Both the position numbers and the translations under genes were made by a program. From Microvirga aerilata (GTDB taxonomy: Bacteria; Pseudomonadota; Alphaproteobacteria; Rhizobiales; Beijerinckiaceae), in the NCBI RefSeq assembly GCF_016743775.1, contig NZ_JAEQMY010000017.1:42646-106645 (forward strand): 64,000 nucleotides of DNA, given 5' to 3'. Under the pieces are notes generated by a model. That model was not told the DNA's origin. It did no database searches and saw only the letters and a list, made by a program, of their open reading frames with translations. Of the stretch, positions 19,865-28,791 are shown one piece after another. How positions within the stretch are numbered: the stretch's first letter is position 1; each line of letters opens with the position of its first letter.

Positions 19865-22663
19865 CTACGAACGTCGTTCCACAGGTTCAGACGCGACTGG
19901 CTGGCCTGCATTGTCAGACTGCCGATCACGGCTAGGCTTGCCCAATAGGTCTGACAATGCGGACTCGTAGTCCGCGAGCATTCTACGGGCATCGAATTTC
20001 TGCTCGGCGGACAGCCTTGCTTTGTGCTTCATCTGCTGAAGCCTGTCCGGATCCCTTGCAAGCTTCACAATAGATTCAGCGAACGCTGCGTAATCACCAG
20101 CATCACAAAGGAGACCGCTCACGTCCTGCTCGATCATTTCCGGCAAGGCCCCAACACTTGACGCAAGGACCGGAACCCCAAGAGCCAGAGCCTCCAGCAC
20201 GACCACAGGGCGGCCGTCGAAGCGCGATGGGAGGCAGAGCAGGTCATAGGATGCAATAAAGGGAGCAACATCCGGAACGGCTCCCATGAGATGAAAGCGA
20301 CCGGCAGGGAAGTTCGCATCGGTTACGGCAGCCTCGATCTTCTTCCTGAGGGGGCCTGCTCCTGTCATTATAAAGGTAACCGGCAGGCCCTCCGGCACCA
20401 GCTTGGCGACTTCAACGAAACCGAGCGGGTCCTTTTCTTCCGACCACCGCCCTGAGAACCCTACGATGACGGTGTCGCTCGAGATTTCCAATTGCTGGAG
20501 CACACCTTGGCTCTTGGGTTTTGGCGAGTAGCTCACGAGATCGAGGCCACTTTCAATCAGCCGAACCCGGCTCAATGCCTCCCCCTGCTCGAACAACCAA
20601 CTGCGGACCTCTTGGTTCTCCACGAGATTGAAGTCGATGCAGTCAGAATATCTTCGATTGTTGGACGTGTGTCCAACGGTATTGAACAGGAGGTCGATGA
20701 CCTTTAGATTAGGATGAAGAGCTTTCAGCCAAGGAAGCCTTTCATAGAAGGCGGCGCTTCCGACAATCCAGAGTAGATCAACCCGCTTCGACCTGATGAG
20801 GTAATCGATGAAGTCGTTCCAGCGATCCTTCTTGAGAAAGCGAGGGAGATGGTAAATTTGGTTCGTCGCGCTCTGGAACCATTCCGTGGTGTCGCCGTGT
20901 TCTGATCCTGCTTGCACGGTCGTGATGATGATGACCCGCCAGCCAACGGCGTTCAGATGCGCCACAATTGAACTCAGAAGGCGCTCCGCCCCTCCAATGA
21001 TCAGGAATGGCAGCGCGAGCATAACGGTCGGTTGAGCATCGGCTATGTCACGGCCGAAACGATTGAGATTGCGCAGGGGCTCCGGGTGGCGCCGATCCTG
21101 AGCAGCCAGCTCCCTTGAGTGTTTAAGGGAATCAGGCTGCAGGACATCCGCATTAAGTTCGCGAACAGCCGATCTCTGATGCTCGATCGGCAAGACATCC
21201 TGCCCGCTGCTCAAGCTGACACCATGAACACGATATTTGAAGAGGCGCTCGCCAACGATATTCCAGAATCGAGCACCGAGAGCACCAAGCCGGACCCAGA
21301 ATAGCCAATCCTCATGAACATGCCCGGTACTCAGGTCGGAGTCCCGGAAGCCCCCTGCTCTCTCCCAAAGTTCACGCTTGAAGAGTGCGCATGTCGGCAC
21401 ATAGTTGGCCTTGAGCAGATCTTCAAGGAGCGGCCGTTCAAGGCTGCCATAGCCGCCAGAGCGGTTACCAATAAACTCGACCCCGGTCGAAACCACATCA
21501 TACCCATAGTGCTCCATGAAGAACACGGCTTTTTCGATGTAGGTCGGATCGATGCGATCATCCGCATCGAGACAACATATATATTTGCCGCGGGCGTGAC
21601 TGATGCCGAAGTTGCGATTTGCGCCGGCCCGATGGGCTTCAGGCTGCAGCAGGATGCGTGTTCTCGGGAGTTCCATCTCGGCGAGTTCTTGCCGCGCTTC
21701 GAGGGAGCTCGATCCACCCTCCACAACGATAATCTCCAGATCCCGAAACGTCTGATCAAGGACGGATTGAACCGCCTCAGCGACAAAATGGCTGTAATTG
21801 AAGCAAGGGATGACGACACTGACCAAGGGGCGGTCCGCCGGCCATGGATCGAGACAGTCGGCACTGACTCCACCCTGAACTCCAGTCCTGCTGAGCAGTG
21901 CGACGGGCAGAGCGAAAGGATCAGGCGGTGCCAACTTTTCAGATTTTGAGCGTGCCGGACCGGACTTCGAAGATGACCGCCCCGGAACCTTGTTGCGGGG
22001 CAGCCGGGAAACATCCTCACGAAACTGTCCGGTCCTGAAAAACCGAACCATTGAGCGCAACTTCAAGGCACGCCAAGCGAATTTTAGTGTCCGCACGCTG
22101 GCTTGAGCCGCACTGGGATTGCTCCGGGCAAGATGCCGCAACGGAACGATTGCTCTCCAGCTGACACTGGAGGTAATTTCACGGAGAGTCTGCTTAGCCG
22201 CATCGCGCTCTTGCGTAAGTTCGTCGACGCGATGTCGAAGTTCCTGATATCGGCCCCTCAAATTGTCCACGTACTTGAGAATGTTATCATAGCGCTCTCT
22301 AACGTCTTCCGCGACCGATCCGGCGCCCCGAAGGCGTCGCTCCGCGGCAATCATAGCGTGCACCATCTGGGTGACGTTCAGGCGCCGGTCATGGGCTGCA
22401 ATGGCCAATTCCCCATTGAGCTTCAGAATCTCCCGCTTATGCCTCTCAACTTCAGCTCGCAGGTCACTTATTGTTCGGTCAGAGTCCAGACGAGCATTCG
22501 CGAGCACCTGGCGCAATGACAGGATCTCAGTCTGGGCACGTTGAAGTTCTGATGAAATCCATTCTAAAGCAGAGTCAGATGGCCGTGCAGCATCATAGCC
22601 TTCGCTCAACTCTTGTAACGCTCTGGCCTGCGAAACGTCGGACACGTCACCCTCATGCCGCAT
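19865..22663 (-). CDS. Large fused glycosyltransferase: coiled coil, GT2, GT4
   Basis: A 932-residue protein. Residues about 30-165 are long coiled coil, rich in Glu, Arg and Leu heptads. A GT2 domain occupies about 280-490 (PLVSVVIPCFNYSHFV, IIVVEGGSSS, YICCLDADDR, HEDWLFWVRLG). A GT4 domain occupies about 555-905 (PFLIIGGAERLL, VIVGFSGRWSEEKDPLGFV, CLPSRFDGRPVVVLEALALGVPV). Two sugar-transfer activities on one chain suggest it adds consecutive residues. The frame opens at a TTG at 22690, but the ATG at 22663 has AAGG at good spacing. It is the first gene of the second leftward block, facing a 0.6-kb intergenic region. Confidence 0.88.
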   Translation of the reverse strand: MRHEGDVSDVSQARALQELSEGYDAARPSDSALEWISSELQRAQTEILSLRQVLANARLDSDRTISDLRAEVERHKREILKLNGELAIAAHDRRLNVTQMVHAMIAAERRLRGAGSVAEDVRERYDNILKYVDNLRGRYQELRHRVDELTQERDAAKQTLREITSSVSWRAIVPLRHLARSNPSAAQASVRTLKFAWRALKLRSMVRFFRTGQFREDVSRLPRNKVPGRSSSKSGPARSKSEKLAPPDPFALPVALLSRTGVQGGVSADCLDPWPADRPLVSVVIPCFNYSHFVAEAVQSVLDQTFRDLEIIVVEGGSSSLEARQELAEMELPRTRILLQPEAHRAGANRNFGISHARGKYICCLDADDRIDPTYIEKAVFFMEHYGYDVVSTGVEFIGNRSGGYGSLERPLLEDLLKANYVPTCALFKRELWERAGGFRDSDLSTGHVHEDWLFWVRLGALGARFWNIVGERLFKYRVHGVSLSSGQDVLPIEHQRSAVRELNADVLQPDSLKHSRELAAQDRRHPEPLRNLNRFGRDIADAQPTVMLALPFLIIGGAERLLSSIVAHLNAVGWRVIIITTVQAGSEHGDTTEWFQSATNQIYHLPRFLKKDRWNDFIDYLIRSKRVDLLWIVGSAAFYERLPWLKALHPNLKVIDLLFNTVGHTSNNRRYSDCIDFNLVENQEVRSWLFEQGEALSRVRLIESGLDLVSYSPKPKSQGVLQQLEISSDTVIVGFSGRWSEEKDPLGFVEVAKLVPEGLPVTFIMTGAGPLRKKIEAAVTDANFPAGRFHLMGAVPDVAPFIASYDLLCLPSRFDGRPVVVLEALALGVPVLASSVGALPEMIEQDVSGLLCDAGDYAAFAESIVKLARDPDRLQQMKHKARLSAEQKFDARRMLADYESALSDLLGKPSRDRQSDNAGQPVASEPVERRS

Positions 22664-23288
22664 TGGATTATGACCTTGGCCCAAATTCAATTGCTCCCAA
22701 GCCCTTCAAGTAATTTGAGACACCTAGCAATTTGACGAGGATATTAGCAATCCTTTCAGGTCGCGACGCCGCCAAACGGCGATGCTTAACTATCGGCCGA
22801 GTTCAAGCCTCTCTTCGAAAAAGGCCACTCACCAGCTGCAATCTTATAGTATTCAGTCGCGTCAAGGGAGATTAATTATGGCATATTCTGTATGAACTCC
22901 CAAGCATTAGGCAAAATAGCTGCAATACTTAGTCACCACAGTCCTTCAATTTAAGTAGAAGATAAGCAAAATTTTAGAGAAACCCATCTATCATACGAAG
23001 GTCGCTTATAATATGCTTCGGTTTATAAAACCAATAACACCATATCCAGGCCACCGACAATCACAGGACTAAGGCCCCTATTCGGACTGCGACAGGTTGC
23101 CATCCAACTAGGCAGCTAGACGTATCTGCTAGTTGATGAACTGTTCACACGGCCTCATCAAACGCCGTTGCGACGAGGCATTCTTAAAGCGGACTCCATC
23201 TGTTCCTTGAGTGAGCGGCCCTTAACCACCCTCTTGAAACCCGCATAAAAAGCTCTAAAAGTCTCGCCGCCGAAATCATAAGGAACCA
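22664..23288. other. Divergent intergenic region, A/T-rich
   Basis: A 625-base non-coding stretch between the leftward glycosyltransferase block and the rightward GtrA cassette. It is visibly richer in A and T than its surroundings and contains no frame with a start, ribosome-binding site and codon use like the neighbours. It must hold promoters for both directions, but I cannot place them with confidence. No tRNA or clear repeat was seen. Confidence 0.4.
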
Positions 23289-23705
23289 ATGTTGCCGAAC
23301 CTCGACGCAACCACAAGTAGTTCACGCGAGACTGCGTCTCGAATGCTCGCTTTCCTTGCTGTCGGGGCGGTATCGAGCATCGCTTATCTCGCGGTAATGA
23401 GCGCAGGGAGGGGTTGGTTAGGATTATCCATCACCATCTCCGCCTTTTTTGCCTTCTGTATGGGTACGGCGATTTCTTATCTGGGCAATACGCTGTTCAC
23501 GTTTCGATCCAAGGTGAATGGAGGCACTCTCGCTCGTTTCCTTTCGGTCGTGGTCGCTGGGCTTGTCGTTAATCAGGCAATTGCCTACGGACTTAATGAA
23601 GTAGGTGTGCATTACTTCTTTATCGCTCTCACAGTTTTCGTGGTTGTCCCTGTAATCAATTTCATAGGCCACTCCATTTTTACATATCGCGGGAAACGGC
23701 AGTGA
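23289..23705 (+). CDS. GtrA-family membrane protein (putative lipid-linked sugar flippase)
   Basis: A 138-residue protein with four hydrophobic spans, matching the GtrA/DPMS_flippase family in length and layout. The first span follows TASRMLAFLAVGAVSSI, the loop CMGTAISYLGNTLFTFRSK is the family hallmark (N-x-x-x-T-F), and the last ends NFIGHSIFTYRGKRQ. GtrA proteins are thought to move polyprenyl-phosphate sugars to the outer face of the inner membrane. AAGGA precedes the ATG. The stop overlaps the GTG start of the next gene (23702-23705), and four more genes follow with similar tight spacing. Confidence 0.88.
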   Translation: MLPNLDATTSSSRETASRMLAFLAVGAVSSIAYLAVMSAGRGWLGLSITISAFFAFCMGTAISYLGNTLFTFRSKVNGGTLARFLSVVVAGLVVNQAIAYGLNEVGVHYFFIALTVFVVVPVINFIGHSIFTYRGKRQ

Positions 23706-24772
23706 ATGAAGTCGGTGCCCTCATCGTCGGCGGCGGCTTCTACGGCTGTCACATTGCATTGGCCCTGAAGGAACTCGGCTTCAACCGGGTACGCCTGATC
23801 GAACGTGAGAACGGCCTGATGCGGCGAGCATCTTATGTGAACCAAGCCCGCGTTCATAACGGTTACCATTACCCACGATCACTACCCACCGGCATGAGCT
23901 CTAGGCGCAACTTCAGCCGCTTTGTTGAAGAGCACTCTTTCGCAATCGTACCAAATGTCCAGATGGTCTACGGCATTGCTCGGAACTCCCGCGTCACAGG
24001 TTCACAGTTCGCCCGCTTCTGCAGCGAGATTGGCGCTCCGTGCCGGGAAGACAAGCAAGCAATGGTCGAGTTGTTTGACCCAGCTCTCATCGAGACATGC
24101 TTCAGCGTGAATGAAATCGCCTTTGACAGCACTGCCCTGGCCCGAGATTTGGCCGTACGTCTCAATGCAGCAGGGATCGACTGCCGCCTTGGCGTATCCG
24201 GGCGTATATCATCCTGGAATGCCTCGTCCGTCCTGGTGGAAACAAGCGAGGGACCAGTTCGTGCACAGTACGTGTTCAACTGCACCTACGCATATCTCGA
24301 CAGTCTCGGGATACGTACTCGCAACAGAATCAAGAAGGAACTCGCGGAAATTGCATTGGTTCAGCCGCCCCGGCAAATGAAGGGACGCGCGGTCACGGTT
24401 ATGGACGGTCCCTTCTTCTCCTCCATGCCTTTCCCTGCACTATCATGCTACTCTCTCACACACGTACGCTACACCCCGCATATGTCTTGGTCGAAACCCG
24501 GTGACGATGCACTCCGCTTTGAAGGCTCCCGGTCAGAAGCCATGATGCGAGATGCGATGCGCTATATGCCTTGTATGAGCGACAGCACCTATCTTCGCTC
24601 GCTTTATGAGTTGAAAGCGATCCTGATCAGAAGCGAGGATAGCGACAGCCGTCCTATCGTGTTTGAGCAATCTGAGGACTCAGAGAGGATCTACTCCGTG
24701 CTCGGCTCAAAGATTGACAACATCTATGACGTACACGAGTACGTAAAGCAGAAGCTATGGCCCCTCCAATGA
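23702..24772 (+). CDS. FAD-dependent oxidoreductase (DAO-like)
   Basis: A 356-residue flavoprotein. The N-terminal dinucleotide motif is ALIVGGGFYGCHIAL, followed by the acidic strand end RLIERE and VNQARVHNGYHYPRS, a pattern seen in D-amino-acid-oxidase-type flavoenzymes. A second FAD-contacting segment is RAQYVFNCTYAYLD. The C terminus lacks a membrane span. Its reaction is unknown. In this cassette, between a flippase-like gene and a GT2-like gene, a sugar alcohol oxidation is the simplest idea. The GTG start overlaps the previous stop, and its 3' end overlaps the next gene by 16 bases. Confidence 0.82.
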   Translation: MNEVGALIVGGGFYGCHIALALKELGFNRVRLIERENGLMRRASYVNQARVHNGYHYPRSLPTGMSSRRNFSRFVEEHSFAIVPNVQMVYGIARNSRVTGSQFARFCSEIGAPCREDKQAMVELFDPALIETCFSVNEIAFDSTALARDLAVRLNAAGIDCRLGVSGRISSWNASSVLVETSEGPVRAQYVFNCTYAYLDSLGIRTRNRIKKELAEIALVQPPRQMKGRAVTVMDGPFFSSMPFPALSCYSLTHVRYTPHMSWSKPGDDALRFEGSRSEAMMRDAMRYMPCMSDSTYLRSLYELKAILIRSEDSDSRPIVFEQSEDSERIYSVLGSKIDNIYDVHEYVKQKLWPLQ

Positions 24773-25812
24773 CTTCCGACCAGAAATTCGACGCGATCAC
24801 TGCGATCGCAGTGATCGAAAGTCGGATGCCGTCACAGGCGGTATTTCAATCACTTGAGACAGTCTTAGCCCAAGTGGCTGTGGACCATGAAATCGTCGTG
24901 ATCGCCAATGACGTCACGTCCGAGATAGCGCAGAAGCTGCGGGAGATCACCGAGGCAGTTCCCAATGTGACAGTCCATTTCCTGGCTCAACGTGTCGACC
25001 GTGAGACTGCGGTCCTTGCTGGAATAGATCATGCTCTTGGTGACTGGCTCGTCGTCCTGACGCCAACAGAGGCGGAGGTGACAAGCCTACTACAGGTTTT
25101 GGAGAGGGCTGGTCCCTACGAGGTTGTTTTTGCGGGCGCGCGTGAGCCCGGAGATATCCCAGCAGTATACCGACGCACTGCCCGGCTCTATTTCCGCCTC
25201 TACGAGATTTTCAGTGGCTCGTCGATTGACTGGCCAGCTCCCCGGATTCGGGTTTACAGCCGAGCGGCTGCGCGTCACCTTGCCAGCCTTCTGGATGGAG
25301 AGTTTGCGCTGCGCTCGCTGAACTTTTCAGGGACGTTCCCTGGAACTCGTGAAACGGTCACAGGCTTGCCGCTCGCCGACTTGGAACTGCCCAGTCCCTC
25401 CTATGCGTTGCGCAAGGCACTTCGTGGCCTTCTCAACGCCAGCGCAATGCCGTTGCGGGCTGTCATTGGCACCGCTGTACTCACAGGCGGCGTGGCGGTC
25501 ATCAGCAGCCTTTACGCCGTTCTCACTTATATGTTGAAGGAGAACGTCGCTCCCGGCTGGACGACCCTATCCTTACAGATCTCGATGATGATGCTTCTGT
25601 TCTCGGTCATGTTTGCCCTGATTGCCGAGTACGTCTTAAAAGTGTACCGGAGCATTGCGCCGCGGAGGAGAATAACTGTGGTACGCGAACTTCGTTCGCC
25701 TCTACGACGCCAGTCAGACCGGCTAAACGTCATCGACTCAGCAGGCTCATTCCAGCTGGGCGCTCCCCCAGAGGCAACACCCGTCACTTCAAAGTCGGAG
25801 CATACCCGATGA
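24757..25812 (+). CDS. GT2-like membrane protein, GtrB-type topology, no DxD
   Basis: A 351-residue protein with a GT-A-like domain (about 10-200) and two C-terminal membrane spans (about 225-255 and 275-300), as in GtrB/dolichol-phosphate-sugar synthases. The N-terminal strand, the IVVIANDVTSE segment and the RETAVLAGIDHALGDWLVVL helix-strand align with GtrB. The place where family members carry DADLQDP reads instead TPTEAEV, so the metal-binding DxD is missing. The enzyme may be inactive, may use another mode, or may act as a scaffold. A second ATG four codons in is an alternative start. It overlaps both neighbours, the next by ATGA. Confidence 0.8.
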   Translation: MAPPMTSDQKFDAITAIAVIESRMPSQAVFQSLETVLAQVAVDHEIVVIANDVTSEIAQKLREITEAVPNVTVHFLAQRVDRETAVLAGIDHALGDWLVVLTPTEAEVTSLLQVLERAGPYEVVFAGAREPGDIPAVYRRTARLYFRLYEIFSGSSIDWPAPRIRVYSRAAARHLASLLDGEFALRSLNFSGTFPGTRETVTGLPLADLELPSPSYALRKALRGLLNASAMPLRAVIGTAVLTGGVAVISSLYAVLTYMLKENVAPGWTTLSLQISMMMLLFSVMFALIAEYVLKVYRSIAPRRRITVVRELRSPLRRQSDRLNVIDSAGSFQLGAPPEATPVTSKSEHTR

Positions 25813-26591
25813 CCCGCCGCGCTCTGATTGGTCACACAGGTTTTGTTGGGTCGAACCTGAGCTCTACCGGGGAGTACACCGATTTCTACAACTCCTCCAA
25901 CTTCGAGAGCATGGCCGGCGAAGCATTCGACGAAATCGTATGCTCCGGGATCTCGGCTACAAAATGGCTTGCCAACAAAGAGCCTGAACGCGATTGGTCG
26001 AGCATCCAGTCGCTGCTGGACGTTCTGCGCCAAACAAGGGCCAGACGCTTCATTCTGATCTCCACGATCGACGTCTATCCGGATCCGAGCCAACGTCTCG
26101 ACGAGGATGCCACAATCGAGAATCATCCTAACCATGCGTACGGCCGCCACCGTTTGGCGATCGAGACATGGGTCAAAGAGAGGTTCGCCGATCACATGAT
26201 CGTGCGGCTTCCTGCCCTCTTTGGTTTGGGGTTGAAGAAGAATGCACTCTACGATCTTCTCAACGACAATGGCGTCGAGAAGATCAATCCTGCCGGTATC
26301 TTTCAGTGGTACCCCGTCGGGCGCTTGAGCAGCGACATCGATCGTGCGCTGGCTGCCAACCTCAAGCTGGTGAACCTGTTTACCGAGCCGTTCACGATGC
26401 GCGAAATTGTGGAGGAACTCTTTCCTGATGCGCCCGTCGGTCCTGTCGTCCAACCTGCGCCAACCTATGACCTGCGCACGAAGTATGCGGAATTGTTTGG
26501 CGGGCGGAACGGCTTCATCATGAATTCCAAAGAAGTCATGGCTGCCCTCAAGAGTTATGTCACCGCAGTACGCGACAGGCACACAACATAA
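25809..26591 (+). CDS. NAD(P)-dependent SDR-like sugar reductase
   Basis: A 260-residue short extended SDR. The dinucleotide motif ALIGHTGFVGSNL and the serine/threonine strand FILISTIDVYPDP are clear. The active-site tyrosine lies in HAYGRHRLAIE, where the usual YxxxK reads YxxxR, an uncommon change. It is shorter than RfbD (about 300) and lacks RfbD hallmarks, though a reductase function is plausible. The start overlaps the upstream stop by ATGA. In the cassette it could reduce a keto-sugar made by the FAD enzyme two genes upstream. Confidence 0.78.
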   Translation: MTRRALIGHTGFVGSNLSSTGEYTDFYNSSNFESMAGEAFDEIVCSGISATKWLANKEPERDWSSIQSLLDVLRQTRARRFILISTIDVYPDPSQRLDEDATIENHPNHAYGRHRLAIETWVKERFADHMIVRLPALFGLGLKKNALYDLLNDNGVEKINPAGIFQWYPVGRLSSDIDRALAANLKLVNLFTEPFTMREIVEELFPDAPVGPVVQPAPTYDLRTKYAELFGGRNGFIMNSKEVMAALKSYVTAVRDRHTT

Positions 26592-26609
26592 TTTCGAGGA
26601 GGTCCGCAG

Positions 26610-27455
26610 ATGGATGATGGACAACGGTCGACGCGACAATTGTCGATATCCAATATAGCCTGGCCTGCCGATCAAGATGCCCAAGCGCTTGAACTGGTCG
26701 CGAAACTGGGCTTCGACGGAGTAGAGGTTGCACCAAGAAAGATCTTTGGCGATCTGCATGCGGTCTCTCTGGACACCGTGCAGGCCTACCGTCGGAGACT
26801 TCAGGATGCAGGGCTTGCCGCGAGTGCACTCCAGGCTATCTTATTCGGAGTCGAGGGCGCACACCTCTTCGAGAGCCCCTCATCACGAGATCGCATGGCC
26901 GCCCATTTGCGCCGCGTGGCTGAGATCGCTGACGCTCTCGGAGCTAGAGCTTGTGTCTTCGGCTCCCCGATTCTGCGTGACCCCGGTTCAATACCGTTGG
27001 ATGAAGCGTCTGAGATAGCTGAGACATTCCTGCGCGTGATCGCTCCAGATTTTGCCAACCGAAACATTACCTTATGCTTCGAAGCTAACCCACCACTTTA
27101 CAAGTGTCGCTTCGTGACTCGGACTGAAGAAGCCTATTCTCTGGTGGAGCGGGTGGCAGTACCTGGCGTCGCCATGCAGCTCGATACAGGCACGATGTTC
27201 ATTAATGGCGAAGATCCTGACATAATCCGACGAACGGAATGCCAAATCAGACATTTCCATGTTAGCGAGCCCAATCTCGCGCCTCTCGGGACGAGTGGTG
27301 TCGACCATACTCCGTTGGCGAGCGCTGTGAAGACTTCAAACTACCCGCACTGGCTTTCCATTGAGATGAGAGCGGTGGACGATTGGCGGGGCGCGATACA
27401 GCAAGCCTACACCCTGGTCAAATCGCTCTACTATGATGTAAGCGGTACCGAATGA
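26610..27455 (+). CDS. Sugar phosphate isomerase/epimerase (TIM barrel)
   Basis: A 281-residue xylose-isomerase-like TIM barrel (AP-endonuclease family 2 fold). Candidate metal ligands lie at the expected strand ends: Glu in ITLCFEANPP, Asp in MQLDTGTMF, His in IRHFHVSEP and Glu in WLSIEMRA. Such enzymes epimerise or isomerise keto sugars with a divalent metal. GAGGAGGT sits just before the ATG, and the gene follows the SDR by 18 bases. Its stop overlaps the next start by ATGA. A C2 or C3 epimerase acting on a keto-sugar intermediate is a reasonable but unproven role. Confidence 0.82.
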   Translation: MDDGQRSTRQLSISNIAWPADQDAQALELVAKLGFDGVEVAPRKIFGDLHAVSLDTVQAYRRRLQDAGLAASALQAILFGVEGAHLFESPSSRDRMAAHLRRVAEIADALGARACVFGSPILRDPGSIPLDEASEIAETFLRVIAPDFANRNITLCFEANPPLYKCRFVTRTEEAYSLVERVAVPGVAMQLDTGTMFINGEDPDIIRRTECQIRHFHVSEPNLAPLGTSGVDHTPLASAVKTSNYPHWLSIEMRAVDDWRGAIQQAYTLVKSLYYDVSGTE

Positions 27456-28255
27456 CAGAACGACAGCCAACCCCGACTCCGTCAGATTGGGCCGTCCCCA
27501 ATCACGAGCAGATCGAGCTTCGACCTCGATCCAAGCGCTATGCATTGGTGATCCCAGTGATCAATGAGGGAGAAAGGATACGCAATCAGCTACGGGCGAT
27601 TCAGGACCTACGCCTTCCGGTAGATGTTGTCGTTGCGGATGGCGGCTCTACCGATGGATCTGTTGACACCGCCTTCCTGCGAGATGTCGATGTGAACGCG
27701 CTTCTGATTAAACGCGGCTCCGGGCGTCTCAGCGCTCAACTGCGTATGGCGTACGCTTGGGCCCTAGCGAGAGGTTACGAGGGCATCATTACAGTGGATG
27801 GCAATGGCAAGGATGGAGTGGAAGCCATCTCGCGCTTTATTACCGCACTCGATGATGGGTACGACATCATTCAGGGGTCCCGCTACAAACCTGGGGGCGA
27901 AGCAGTGAATACGCCCTTTGACCGGTGGATTGCCGGTAAGTTCATTCACGCCCCCCTTATAAGTCTCGGAGCCCGCTTCCGATTTACAGACACGACGAAC
28001 GGCTTTCGGGGGTACTCGGCGAAAGCTCTTTTGGACCCGCGCGTCGCGCCTTTTCGTGATGTTTTTCTGAACTACAATTTGCTCTTCTACCTATCGGTTC
28101 GGATCCCACAACTCGGCTATAAGGCCTGCGAGGTCCCCGTAAGCCGTCGCTATCCTCGAAGCGGCAAGACTCCGACAAAAATTGCTGGATTTAGAGGGCG
28201 CTTCGCAATGTTTGGTGAACTGTTCGAGGCCGTTCGAGGAACCTTCAATCCTTAG
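27452..28255 (+). CDS. Family 2 glycosyltransferase, dolichol-phosphate-mannose-synthase-like
   Basis: A 267-residue GT2 with YALVIPVINEGERI, VVVADGGSTDGS, and IITVDGNGKDGVEAI in the position of the DxD-containing DPM1 motif, followed by QGSRYKPGG and TDTTNGFRGYS. This matches enzymes that load a sugar from a nucleotide onto polyprenyl phosphate. There are no C-terminal membrane spans, so it is of the soluble or peripheral type. It overlaps the isomerase gene by ATGA and ends the coupled run. If the upstream DxD-less protein is not catalytic, this is the cassette's working transferase. Confidence 0.85.
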   Translation: MTERQPTPTPSDWAVPNHEQIELRPRSKRYALVIPVINEGERIRNQLRAIQDLRLPVDVVVADGGSTDGSVDTAFLRDVDVNALLIKRGSGRLSAQLRMAYAWALARGYEGIITVDGNGKDGVEAISRFITALDDGYDIIQGSRYKPGGEAVNTPFDRWIAGKFIHAPLISLGARFRFTDTTNGFRGYSAKALLDPRVAPFRDVFLNYNLLFYLSVRIPQLGYKACEVPVSRRYPRSGKTPTKIAGFRGRFAMFGELFEAVRGTFNP

Positions 28256-28791
28256 CCATAGATCGATCGAATTTCAGTTTCAGCCAGCTTTGGAAGCTGC
28301 TGAAGACCTTGTAGAAATTTTCAGTGAAGTGGATCTGCTTTGCCAGCAGGAGAGGCGGCAGGTCCAGGAGACTAGGCAAACTACCAAACAGAAAATTGCT
28401 CTAGCGCTCCACACGGAGCAGAAGAGCCGCTTCGAACAATCGGCTCGTCAAACATGGAGCATCGGATGGGTTCTCGAAAATCGGGTTACTCGTCACGTCC
28501 GATGCTTTAGACGTTGCCAGCACCTCATCAGGGAGGACGTATTGGCTCCAATGACCGAAGCTTAGAGCGTCATTGATGCTTAGTTCAATGAACTACGATG
28601 GATGCCTCACTACTCTCGTATAGATGACCCGCTGTAGCAGTTGATGAGCCAAGCACAATTTAATCCAAACAGCCGCGGAAACTCAATTCTGTTATCCAAA
28701 TCCTTTTATATTGCCAGATCCCTTAGACAGTTGTAGGCACCATTGCTCATTTATTCACGCTGCCAAGCGCTCCTTGTTTCGGGCGGGGACA
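28256..28791. other. Intergenic region after the GtrA cassette
   Basis: A 536-base gap before the membrane-protein gene. An open frame crosses its first 300 bases (to 28565), but it begins inside the preceding gene, has no ribosome-binding site and shows no recognisable domain, so I do not call it. No clear terminator hairpin was found. The last 200 bases are A/T-rich and probably contain the promoter of the following gene. Confidence 0.4.

Noticed and set aside
28182..28565. 127-codon plus-strand frame after the GT2
   Set aside because: It starts inside the GT2 gene in another frame, has no ribosome-binding site, and no recognisable domain.
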